From JBBQNY01 sp038255255 (lineage in GTDB: Bacteria > Pseudomonadota > Gammaproteobacteria > Xanthomonadales > Ahniellaceae), in assembly GCA_038255255.1 (NCBI GenBank), contig JBBSLL010000016.1, positions 1 through 56,749 on the forward strand: DNA of 56,749 bases, in the 5' to 3' direction. How positions within the stretch are numbered: the first letter of the stretch is position 1; each line of letters opens with the position of its first letter. The notes under the pieces are model-generated. The model was not told where the DNA came from. It made no database searches and saw only the letters and a program-made list of their open reading frames with translations. The translations under genes were made by a program, and so were the position numbers. Positions 7,676-15,241 of this stretch are shown here, piece after piece.

Positions 7676-8397
7676 GAACCCGCAATTCGGGCGGGCTTAC
7701 GCGCGCAGGCGAGATAATTGATGGCAGTGGAATCGGACAGCCACGCGCGACGCGTCAACGGCTCGTAGCCCATCCCACTCACATCCTCGAGAACGAGGCC
7801 TGCCTTGCGCGACCAGCCCGCCAGCTCCGCGGGCCGAATGAAGCGCGCGTACTGGTGTGTGCCGCGTGGCAGCAGTCCCAGCACGTATTCGGCCGCGACA
7901 ATAGCCCCGGCGAACGCAAGCGGCGTGCGGTTGAGCGTCGAGGCGAACAGAGGCGCGCCCGGCTTGAGCAGGAATGCGCAGGCGTCGACGATCGCGGCAG
8001 GATCGGGCACGTGTTCGAGCATTTCCATGCAACAGATCGCATCGAACGACGCGGGCTCGGACCGCGCAAGTTCGGCGACGTCCTGCACGCGGTAATCGAC
8101 CTCGAGCTTCGATTCGAGCAGGTGCAGCGTCGCGATTTCGATGAGCTCCGGAGCCAGGTCGATCGCGACGACATGCGCACCGCCGCGGGCCAGCGCTTCG
8201 CTCAGCAACCCACCGCCACAGCCGAGGTCGAGAACCCGTGCCCCGCGCAACTCGACGCGCCGCTGCACGTAATCGAGCCGGACGGGATTGAGATCGTGCA
8301 GGGGACGCGAAGGACCGTTCGGATCCCACCACCCGGACGCGAGCGCACTGAAGCGCCCGATCTCCGCGGTGTCGACATTGGGCTCGACTTCCCTCAT
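7672..8397 (-). CDS. ubiG: Ubiquinone biosynthesis O-methyltransferase UbiG
   Basis: A 241-residue SAM-dependent methyltransferase that performs both O-methylations of the ubiquinone ring. Visible motifs are the N-terminal FSALASGWWDPNGPSRPLHDLNP block, which is diagnostic for UbiG, VLDLGCGGGLLSE (SAM motif I), MEMLEHVPDP and the ending DSTAINYLACARKP. The ATG at 8397 gives the normal length and overlaps the preceding mtaD-like stop by 4 bp (ATGA). The downstream phosphatase overlaps by 4 bp as well, so translation of the whole set is coupled. Confidence 0.96.
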   Translation of the reverse strand: MREVEPNVDTAEIGRFSALASGWWDPNGPSRPLHDLNPVRLDYVQRRVELRGARVLDLGCGGGLLSEALARGGAHVVAIDLAPELIEIATLHLLESKLEVDYRVQDVAELARSEPASFDAICCMEMLEHVPDPAAIVDACAFLLKPGAPLFASTLNRTPLAFAGAIVAAEYVLGLLPRGTHQYARFIRPAELAGWSRKAGLVLEDVSGMGYEPLTRRAWLSDSTAINYLACARKPARIAGS

Positions 8398-9740
8398 GCC
8401 AGGTCTGCCGCTGCGATGCGCGCCTGCCACTCGCGTGCGACCGCACGGAGCCTCGCGAGATCGATGTCGACCAGTACGCCATCGCGCAAGCGCCGGTGAC
8501 CGTCGATCCAGACGTCGGTGAATTGGCGGCGATTGCCGGCGTACACGATCTGCGACACAGGGTGATAAAGCGGCAGCGTCTCGATATCGTCCAGCCTGAT
8601 GGCGGCGAGGTCGGCGCGCTTGCCGGTTTCGATCGAACCGATGCGACCCCCCCACCCGAGCGCTTGCGCACCGCCCAGGGTCGCCGCGCGCAGCACGGTG
8701 GCTGCGTCGCAGACGGCTGCGTCACCGGCTACAGCCTTGGCAAGCAACGCGGCGGTGCGCATTTCGCCAATCATGTCGAGATCGTTGTTGCTCGCGCAGC
8801 CATCAGTGCCGATGGCCACGTTGACCCCGGCGGACACCAGTCCCGCCATGGGACAGAACCCCGACGCGAGCTTGAGATTCGACTCCGGACAATGCACGAC
8901 GTGTACGCCGGCACCAGCGCAAATGGCGATCTCCGCGGAGTCGAGCTGCGTCATGTGCACCGCGATCAGGCGCTCGTTGACCAGGCCCAGGCGCCCCAAC
9001 CGGGACAGCGGCCGCACTCCGTGATCGCGCAATGAGTCCTCAACCTCCTGGGCGGTCTCGTGCACGTGGCAATGCACTTTCACGCCCTGCGTTGCCGACA
9101 CATCCCGAATGCGCTCGAAACTCCGGTCGCTTACGGTGTACGGCGCGTGGGGAGCGAAACACGTACCGATCAACTGGGAGGCCCGCAGGTGATCGAAGGA
9201 GGCTTGTGCCTTGTCGAAGTATTCGTCGGCGCTGGCCGCCCACGCGGTCGGAAACTCGATGACCGGCATCCCCACCATCGCGCGGAAGCCCGCGTCCGCG
9301 TAGGTGCGTGCGGCGGTGTCCGGAAAAAAGTAATTCTCGTTGCAGCAGGTCGTGCCGCCGCGCAGCATTTCAGCGATCGAGATGTCGATGCCATCGCGCA
9401 CGAACCCGGGGCCGATGAACCGGGCCTCCGCCGGCCAGATGTGCTCGCGCAACCAGGTCATCAGCGGCAGGTCGTCGGCGAGGCCGCGCATCAGCGTCAT
9501 GGGATTGTGCGTGTGCGCGTTGACGAGCCCCGGCAACAGCGCGTGCTCCGACAGGTCGATGCGCTCGCGTGCCTGCCAGCGCGCAACCGCATCCGCCGTC
9601 GGCAACAGGTCGACGATCTCTCCATCGCGCACCGCCACGGCGTGCTCATCGAGCACGACACCGTGCGGCTCCACCGGGATCACCCAGCGCGCCGCGATCA
9701 AAAGGTCGCAGTCGCGCGCCGCGGATCCGGACTGGGTCAT
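8394..9740 (-). CDS. mtaD: TRZ/ATZ-family amidohydrolase, probable methylthioadenosine/S-adenosylhomocysteine deaminase
   Basis: A 448-residue cytosolic amidohydrolase. Motifs: LLPGLVNAHTHNPMTLMRG (HxH metal ligands), CFAPHAPYTVSD, HCHVHETAQEV, VHCPESNLKLASG and the catalytic IGTDGCASNNDLDM. The family deaminates aminated rings; the MtaD group acts on methylthioadenosine and S-adenosylhomocysteine, and paralogues act on guanine or triazines. Its place ahead of ubiG, which releases S-adenosylhomocysteine, favours a role in recycling that product. It is the first gene of the five-gene minus-strand operon. Substrate is inferred. Confidence 0.88.
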   Translation of the reverse strand: MTQSGSAARDCDLLIAARWVIPVEPHGVVLDEHAVAVRDGEIVDLLPTADAVARWQARERIDLSEHALLPGLVNAHTHNPMTLMRGLADDLPLMTWLREHIWPAEARFIGPGFVRDGIDISIAEMLRGGTTCCNENYFFPDTAARTYADAGFRAMVGMPVIEFPTAWAASADEYFDKAQASFDHLRASQLIGTCFAPHAPYTVSDRSFERIRDVSATQGVKVHCHVHETAQEVEDSLRDHGVRPLSRLGRLGLVNERLIAVHMTQLDSAEIAICAGAGVHVVHCPESNLKLASGFCPMAGLVSAGVNVAIGTDGCASNNDLDMIGEMRTAALLAKAVAGDAAVCDAATVLRAATLGGAQALGWGGRIGSIETGKRADLAAIRLDDIETLPLYHPVSQIVYAGNRRQFTDVWIDGHRRLRDGVLVDIDLARLRAVAREWQARIAAADLA

Positions 9741-9752
9741 CGGCCGCTCCGG

Positions 9753-10319
9753 TTACTTCACGCGCGAGACGTAGCTGCCTTCGCGGGTGTCGACACGGAT
9801 CTTCTCGCCGTTCTCCACGAAAAGCGGTACGCGAACCGTCGCACCGGTCTCGAGCTTGGCGGGCTTGCCGCCACCCGACGAGGTATCGCCCCGGAGACCG
9901 GGGTCGGTCTCGACGATGGTCAGCTCGACGAAGTTGGGGGGTGCAACCGACAGCGGTGCGCCGTTCCACAGGGTCACCACGCAGGACTCTTCGCCTTTCA
10001 GCCAGTTCGCGGCGTCGCCCATCGCCACCTTGTCGGCCTGGTGCTGCTCGAAGCTCTCGGTCTGCATGAAGTGATAGAACTCACCGTCGAAGTACAGGTA
10101 CTGCATGTCGGTGTCCATCACATCGGCGCCTTCAAAGGACTCGCTCGCCTTGAGCGTCTTCTCGATGACGCGGCCGTTGCGCAGGTTGCGGATGCGGATG
10201 CGCGTGAAGGCCTGGCCCTTGCCCGGCTTGATGAAGTCCGCGTCGACGATGGTGTAGGGATCGCCGTCGACCATGATCTTCAGGCCAGTCTTTACGTCGT
10301 TCAAGCCATAGGTGGCCAT
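9753..10319 (-). CDS. efp: Translation elongation factor P
   Basis: A 188-residue EF-P, which rescues ribosomes stalled at polyproline stretches by binding next to the P-site tRNA. The modified lysine is Lys34 in the loop KPGKGQAF, as in E. coli, and is the target of beta-lysylation by EpmA/EpmB. The three beta-barrel domains are intact, with the C-terminal signature block around GDTSSGGGKPAKLETGA. epmB lies divergently 114 bp away, which supports a lysylated rather than rhamnosylated EF-P. It starts 12 bp upstream of nothing else on this strand; the mtaD-like gene (ATG/alt at 9740) follows after 12 bp, so read-through into that operon is possible. Confidence 0.97.
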   Translation of the reverse strand: MATYGLNDVKTGLKIMVDGDPYTIVDADFIKPGKGQAFTRIRIRNLRNGRVIEKTLKASESFEGADVMDTDMQYLYFDGEFYHFMQTESFEQHQADKVAMGDAANWLKGEESCVVTLWNGAPLSVAPPNFVELTIVETDPGLRGDTSSGGGKPAKLETGATVRVPLFVENGEKIRVDTREGSYVSRVK

Positions 10320-10433
10320 GCAGCTGCTCCGGAAAATGACGCCGGCCGCGCGCGGCGGCCGGCTACCATGGGAAGTTGATGACAAGGCGAACGCGCCGGG
10401 CGCTCGATCCCCGATGCGCGAATCAAGCAGAGA

Positions 10434-11447
10434 ATGATAACCGCAACCCCACAATCCACGCATCCGCCGGACTGGCGCCGGCAATGGCGCGATTGCATCG
10501 TGGATCCGCATGTCCTGCTGGGCGAACTCGGACTGGATCGACTGCGTCGGCGCGTGCCCGCGGATCCGCCACACGGGTTCGGGCTCCGCGTGCCCCGCGC
10601 ATTCGTGGCGCGCATGCGGCGCGGCGATCCGCACGACCCGTTGCTTCGCCAGGTCCTGCCGCTCGATGCAGAGAACCGCGCGGTCGAAGGTTTCGGCGTG
10701 GACCCGGTCGGCGACCTTGCCGCGCGCGCCGCGCCCGGGGACGGCGTGTTGCACAAGTACGCGGGTCGGGCCCTGCTGGTGGCCACGGGCAGCTGCGCGG
10801 TGCACTGCCGTTACTGTTTCCGGCGGCACTTCCCGTACGCGGATGAAACCGCGGCCCGCGATCGCTGGGCGACCACCCTGGAATTCCTGCGCCAGCATCC
10901 CGACATCGACGAGGTGATCCTGTCGGGCGGCGATCCGCTGTCCCTCTCGACGCAGAAGCTTGGCGAACTGACGGCCGCGCTGCGCGAATGTCCCTCGATC
11001 GCCACGCTGCGCATCCATACGCGCCTGCCGGTGGTCCTGCCAGCGCGCATCGACGCGGAGTTCGTCGACTGGCTCGGGCGGATCGAAATATCGAAGGTCG
11101 TGGTGATCCACGCCAACCACGCTCAGGAATTCGACTCCGACGTGGACCTGGCACTGCAGCGCCTGCGTGGGGCCAACTGCTTATTGCTCAATCAGTCGGT
11201 GTTGCTCCGCGGCGTGAACGACTCGGCCCTGGCATTGGCGGACCTGAGCCGAAGATTGTTGCAGTCCGGTGTCGTTCCCTACTATCTCCATCTCCTGGAC
11301 CGGGTCGCCGGCGCGGCGCACTTTGCGGTCGAAGATGCGCAGGCAATCGGGCTGCTTGCACAATTGCGAGACAACCTGCCCGGTTATCTCGTGCCACGAC
11401 TGGTTCGGGAAGTGCCGGGCCACTCCAGCAAGTCGTCGGTGGCTTAG
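10434..11447 (+). CDS. epmB: EF-P beta-lysylation protein EpmB (radical SAM lysine 2,3-aminomutase)
   Basis: A 337-residue radical SAM enzyme that turns (S)-alpha-lysine into (R)-beta-lysine for attachment to EF-P by EpmA. The cluster-binding motif CxxxCxxC is seen as CAVHCRYC followed by FRRHFPY. Also present are LSGGDPL, HTRLPVVLPARI, the VVVIHANH stretch and LNQSVLLRGVND, all typical of the aminomutase family. Length fits EpmB (about 340) and not the longer catabolic KamA enzymes. It is divergent to efp, its substrate partner. No epmA gene is in the window. Confidence 0.95.
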   Translation: MITATPQSTHPPDWRRQWRDCIVDPHVLLGELGLDRLRRRVPADPPHGFGLRVPRAFVARMRRGDPHDPLLRQVLPLDAENRAVEGFGVDPVGDLAARAAPGDGVLHKYAGRALLVATGSCAVHCRYCFRRHFPYADETAARDRWATTLEFLRQHPDIDEVILSGGDPLSLSTQKLGELTAALRECPSIATLRIHTRLPVVLPARIDAEFVDWLGRIEISKVVVIHANHAQEFDSDVDLALQRLRGANCLLLNQSVLLRGVNDSALALADLSRRLLQSGVVPYYLHLLDRVAGAAHFAVEDAQAIGLLAQLRDNLPGYLVPRLVREVPGHSSKSSVA

Positions 11448-11612
11448 GCTGGACCAATCGAAGAACACCCGATGTGCGGATTTCCGGATTCGCGGCAGCA
11501 GTGCGGCGCGTGCCTGCGACTCGACCCGACCTGACGCGGACTCGGGCGAGGCGCCGCTGGCGGCGTGCAGGTACATTGCGGTACAAACCACCCGATCACT
11601 GGGAACCCGTGC

Positions 11613-13673
11613 ATGGTCAGATCCGACACCTTCGTGCGGCTGCTGCTGGTCGAGCCCACGCTCGACGACGCGGAGCGTCGCGTCAGCGATTTGCGCAACG
11701 GGGGCGTCGCGGTCCGCCCGGAACGCGTGGAAAGCCTCGAGCAGCTCGGCACGCTGCTACGGGGACAGCCGTTCGACGTGGCGTTCGTCAACCCCGCAGT
11801 GCGCGACATGGCGCTCGCCGACGTAGTGGCGTGCATCGCGAAAGCCGGGAAGGCGATTCCGGTTGTCGCCATCCTGGAGCAACTCGACGCGGAAGCGTAT
11901 TTCAGCCAGCTCACTGCTGGAGCCTCCGGAGTTGCGGTGGTATCCAGGCCAGGCGATACCAAGCGGGCGCTGCTGCGGGCTGTCGACGATGTGGACGCGC
12001 GCCGCAAGCTTCGCGCAGCCGAAATGGAACTTCGCGACAGCGAGCGTCGTTGCGACGCGCTGCTCGAGTCGTCGCGCGACCCGATCGCCTATGTGCACGA
12101 AGGCATGCATCTGAGGGCGAACGCCGCTTATCTCGAAATTTTCGGCTTCGACTCCTTCGAGGATGTCGAGGGCATGTCGCTGCTGGACCTCATCGCACCG
12201 GATCACACGGAAGCCTTCAAGAGCCTGCTCAAGTCCCTGGGGAAGGGCGATGCGCCGCCGGAGCAATTCCAGACGCGGGCCACTCGCAGTGACGGCGCCA
12301 CCTTCGATGCCGTCATGGAATTCCAGCCCGCCACTTACGAGAACGAGCGCTGCCAGCAGATCGTGATCCGCTTGCCCGGTTCAGGCGATTCTGCCGAGAT
12401 CGAGAAGCTCCGATCGCACGATCTGGTCACCGATCTGCTCAACCGCCAGGCGATGCTGTCGCGGCTCGAGACCGCAACCAACGCGGTTGCCAAGGGCGGA
12501 AGGTCTGCGGCCTGGTGGCTGATAGAACCCGACCACTTCCGCACCCTGCTCGATCGCGTCGGGCTCGGTCATGCCGATCTCCTGCTCGGCGACATGGCGG
12601 CACTGATCAAAAAACATTTGCGCGACGGGGAATTCGCGGCACGCATTGGAGAACACACGTTCGCCGTGCTATCTCCAGAAGCGGACAGCGACGTGGCGGA
12701 CCGCGCCGAGTCGATGCGCAAAGTGTTCGAAGATCACTTCTTCGACGTGGCGGGAAAATCGATCGGCTTGCGCGTCAGCATCGCGATCGTCCTTGTCGGC
12801 GAGACCAATGCCAACCTTTCGACCATCCTTGATGAGGCCAATCGATCGCTCAAGCTGGGCCAATCCGAGGGCGGCAATCGGGTAACCCTGCACGATCCCG
12901 GTGCGCGGGACCGGGCGACCGTGGAGGCCGAAGCGCTCCGTTCGACCCTCATCGAGGAAGCTCTGGGAGCCCGCCGGCTGGTGCTTCTCTTCCAGTCCGT
13001 CGTGAGCCTGCAAGGTGAGGAAGGCGAGGTTTTCGACGTACTGGTGCGCCTGGCCACCGCGGATTCCGAACTCGGACCCGGCGAGTTCATGCCGATGGCC
13101 GAACGCTTGAACCTGGGTGCTGCTGTCGACCGCTGGGTGATCGAGAACGCGATCGCGTCGCTTGCGGAACGGCAAGCCGACGGCCCCGTCATGATGTTCC
13201 TGCGCGTGTCCCCGCAGGGCATCGAGGATCCGAGCCTCATCCCCTTCATCGCCCAATGCCTCAAGACCCATCGGGTCAGCGGCGACCGCCTCGTGTTCCA
13301 GATGGCCGAGAGCAATGTCGTGACGCACATCAAGACCGTGCGGCTCTTCATCAAGGGACTCGACCAGTTGCATGCGCGCTTCGCGATCGCGCGATTCGGT
13401 TCTGGCCTTGATTCGTTCCAGACGCTCAGGAACATCGATGCGCGCTTCGTGAAGATCGACGGCGCCCTGATGCAGGGTTTCAGTGCCAACACGGAAAGCC
13501 AGGAGCGCGTCCGCGGCATCTGCGAGCAGGCCAACAAGCTCGGCAAGGTGACGGTCGCCGAATGGGTCGAGGACGCCGCGTCCATGGCCATCCTGTTCGG
13601 TTACGGCGTGGGCTTCGTGCAGGGAAATTTCCTGCAGGAGCCCGAGAAGGTGATGTCCTACGACGTCAAGTAG
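11613..13673 (+). CDS. FimX-like c-di-GMP effector: receiver-like, PAS, degenerate GGDEF, degenerate EAL
   Basis: A 686-residue protein. Order: receiver-like domain (about 1-130), PAS (about 150-260), GGDEF-like (about 265-430), EAL-like (about 440-680). The GGDEF motif is replaced by IGEHT near residue 345 and the EAL motif by DVL in EVFDVLVRL near residue 473, so neither cyclase nor phosphodiesterase activity is expected. This is the pattern of FimX, a c-di-GMP-binding regulator of type IV pilus assembly and twitching, and the length matches Xanthomonas FimX. The ATG at 11613 is chosen over one 48 bp upstream because similarity starts there. No pilus genes adjoin it; pilF lies 40 kb away in this window. 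Confidence 0.85.
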   Translation: MVRSDTFVRLLLVEPTLDDAERRVSDLRNGGVAVRPERVESLEQLGTLLRGQPFDVAFVNPAVRDMALADVVACIAKAGKAIPVVAILEQLDAEAYFSQLTAGASGVAVVSRPGDTKRALLRAVDDVDARRKLRAAEMELRDSERRCDALLESSRDPIAYVHEGMHLRANAAYLEIFGFDSFEDVEGMSLLDLIAPDHTEAFKSLLKSLGKGDAPPEQFQTRATRSDGATFDAVMEFQPATYENERCQQIVIRLPGSGDSAEIEKLRSHDLVTDLLNRQAMLSRLETATNAVAKGGRSAAWWLIEPDHFRTLLDRVGLGHADLLLGDMAALIKKHLRDGEFAARIGEHTFAVLSPEADSDVADRAESMRKVFEDHFFDVAGKSIGLRVSIAIVLVGETNANLSTILDEANRSLKLGQSEGGNRVTLHDPGARDRATVEAEALRSTLIEEALGARRLVLLFQSVVSLQGEEGEVFDVLVRLATADSELGPGEFMPMAERLNLGAAVDRWVIENAIASLAERQADGPVMMFLRVSPQGIEDPSLIPFIAQCLKTHRVSGDRLVFQMAESNVVTHIKTVRLFIKGLDQLHARFAIARFGSGLDSFQTLRNIDARFVKIDGALMQGFSANTESQERVRGICEQANKLGKVTVAEWVEDAASMAILFGYGVGFVQGNFLQEPEKVMSYDVK

Positions 13674-13703
13674 GACTCGAGCGACACTGGGAAATGCAGC
13701 CAT

Positions 13704-13760
13704 CGTAGGTCAGGTCGGCTGCGCCGACCTGACGCGAGTGCCACGCGACCTGACCTACCG
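13704..13760. repeat. REP-like inverted pair, CGTAGGTCAGGTC family
   Basis: A CGTAGGTCAGGTCGGC head forms a 10-bp stem TCAGGTCGGC (13710-13719) / GCCGACCTGA (13723-13732), followed by an oppositely oriented CGCGACCTGACCTACCG end. It lies between the converging fimX-like and rluC genes, 31 bp after the first and 5 bp before the end of the second. Same family as the elements at 1489 and 5201. Confidence 0.72.
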
Positions 13761-13765
13761 GGTTC

Positions 13766-14725
13766 CTACACGAGGCGCTCCAGGACGTTCGCGAGTTCGG
13801 TGGGCAACGGCGCAGTGAAGCAGTAGCTGCCGGCTTCACCCAGGTCGAAAGCCATTTCTGCAGCGTGCAGGAACATCCGTCGCAGCCCGGTCCGATCGCG
13901 CAGGGAGCGGTTGGCGACTTCGTCGCCGTACTTCTCGTCCCCCGCCACGGGCGCGCCAATGTGCGCCGCGTGTACCCGGATCTGGTGCGTCCGGCCGGTC
14001 TCGATGATCACTTCGACGTAACTCGCCCCCGCAAATCCCTGCAGCTCGCGGAATCGGCTACGCGCTGCCTTCCCATCGTCCGCCACCGCGACGAGTCGTT
14101 CTCCACCGCGCAACAGGGACTTGCGCAGTGGCGCATCCACGCGAACGTCGCGCTGCGGTAATGCGGCAGACAACAGCGCGAGATAGCGCTTGCGAACGCG
14201 CCCTTCGCGTAACGCAGCCTGCGCGGCCAGCAGCGCGCTTCGTCTCCGGGCAAACAGCAGCACGCCGCTGGTGTCGCGGTCGAGTCGATGCACGAGTTCA
14301 AGCGAGGCGCCCGGGCGTAGCTGGCGCAGCTGCTCGATGGCCCCGAGCGAGATGCCGCTGCCTCCATGCGCGGCCAGTCCCGCGGGCTTATCGATGGCAA
14401 GAAAGCGGGAATCCTCGAAGAGGATGGCATCCGCAAGTGTGCGCAAGACCTGCGGGCTCGCTAGGGGCGGGGCATCCACGGCACCCATCCGCAGTGGCGG
14501 AATACGCAGCCGGTCGCCGTCGATCAGGCGTGCATCTGCCTTCGCACGCTTGCCGTTGACCCGCACCTGGCCGGTGCGCAGCAGTCGATAGACGTGCGAC
14601 TTGGGAACGCCCTTCAATTCCCGGAAAAGGAAGTTGTCGAGGCGCTGTCCGGCGTGCGATTCGTCCACGAGAACGAAGCGAACGGGGCTCGGCGGGCCGG
14701 AGAAAGCGGAGTCTTGTTCAGTCAC
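13766..14725 (-). CDS. rluC: 23S rRNA pseudouridine(955/2504/2580) synthase RluC
   Basis: A 319-residue RluA-family pseudouridine synthase. An S4 RNA-binding domain lies at about 25-85 (QRLDNFLFRELKGVPKSHVY), followed by the catalytic domain with the aspartate motif HRLDRDTSG and the later RTHQIRVHAAHIG block. RluC converts three uridines of 23S rRNA near the peptidyl-transferase centre. The start is GTG at 14725. It is divergent from rne, the same arrangement as in E. coli, which supports RluC over RluD or RluA. Confidence 0.95.
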   Translation of the reverse strand: MTEQDSAFSGPPSPVRFVLVDESHAGQRLDNFLFRELKGVPKSHVYRLLRTGQVRVNGKRAKADARLIDGDRLRIPPLRMGAVDAPPLASPQVLRTLADAILFEDSRFLAIDKPAGLAAHGGSGISLGAIEQLRQLRPGASLELVHRLDRDTSGVLLFARRRSALLAAQAALREGRVRKRYLALLSAALPQRDVRVDAPLRKSLLRGGERLVAVADDGKAARSRFRELQGFAGASYVEVIIETGRTHQIRVHAAHIGAPVAGDEKYGDEVANRSLRDRTGLRRMFLHAAEMAFDLGEAGSYCFTAPLPTELANVLERLV

Positions 14726-14726
14726 G

Positions 14727-14756
14727 TTGCCGGAGGCCGCCTGCGATTGCTATGAT
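14727..14756 (+). promoter_or_regulatory. Candidate sigma-70 promoter for rne
   Basis: TTGCCG (14727-14732), an 18-bp spacer and TATGAT (14751-14756) point toward rne. If used, it gives a leader of about 480 nt. It overlaps the rluC start region on the other strand. Found by eye; not tested. Confidence 0.4.
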
Positions 14757-15241
14757 GGACGTGGGCAAGCAGGCCAAAACCGGCGGTTCTACGACTACAT
14801 AGGTGCCGTCGCCGGCCACTTGACCACCTCGTTCGAACGACCCGCGACGCACGCCGCAACAGCAGCGTACGCGCGGGCCGCATGCTAACAGGATGCTGTC
14901 GCTGCATCCGGTCCACAGTGTTACGGCCCGGATGCGCTGCGATCGCGATGGCGCGGCAGCGCGCCTTGCGAATGCGGCTGCGCCACGCCGTTCCGCGTGC
15001 CGGACAGGTCTGGTACCTCGCGAGGACCGCAAGTCCAGTCGAGGTTTTTCGGGGAACGCGAGTTCGCCGGTCAGTCGGGTCCGACCCGACAGTAGATGTA
15101 GCGCTCCCGCCTTGGGCGAGATGCGCCGGTGCGCGCAAGCAAGCGCGCGCGACAGCCGCACCAACACGGCTGCGCGCCGCGATTGTGATCGTGCGCACGG
15201 GCTGCCTCCCGGTTCGCGGTGGAGCGCCAGGGATAACCACC
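14757..15241 (+). promoter_or_regulatory. Long rne leader region without a supported gene
   Basis: About 485 bases between the candidate promoter and the rne ATG carry no convincing gene; open frames here lack family similarity. Visible structure includes a 7-bp hairpin GTCGGGT-CCG-ACCCGAC (15074-15090) and a GCGCGC/GCGCGC stem at 15131-15148. AGGGA lies 9 bases before the ATG. In E. coli the rne leader lets RNase E control its own mRNA; a similar role here is inference. Confidence 0.4.

Noticed and set aside
14882..15241. N-terminal extension of RNase E from an upstream in-frame start
   Set aside because: The conserved protein starts at MKRMLINATQ (15242) with AGGGA upstream; the extension has no similarity to the family.
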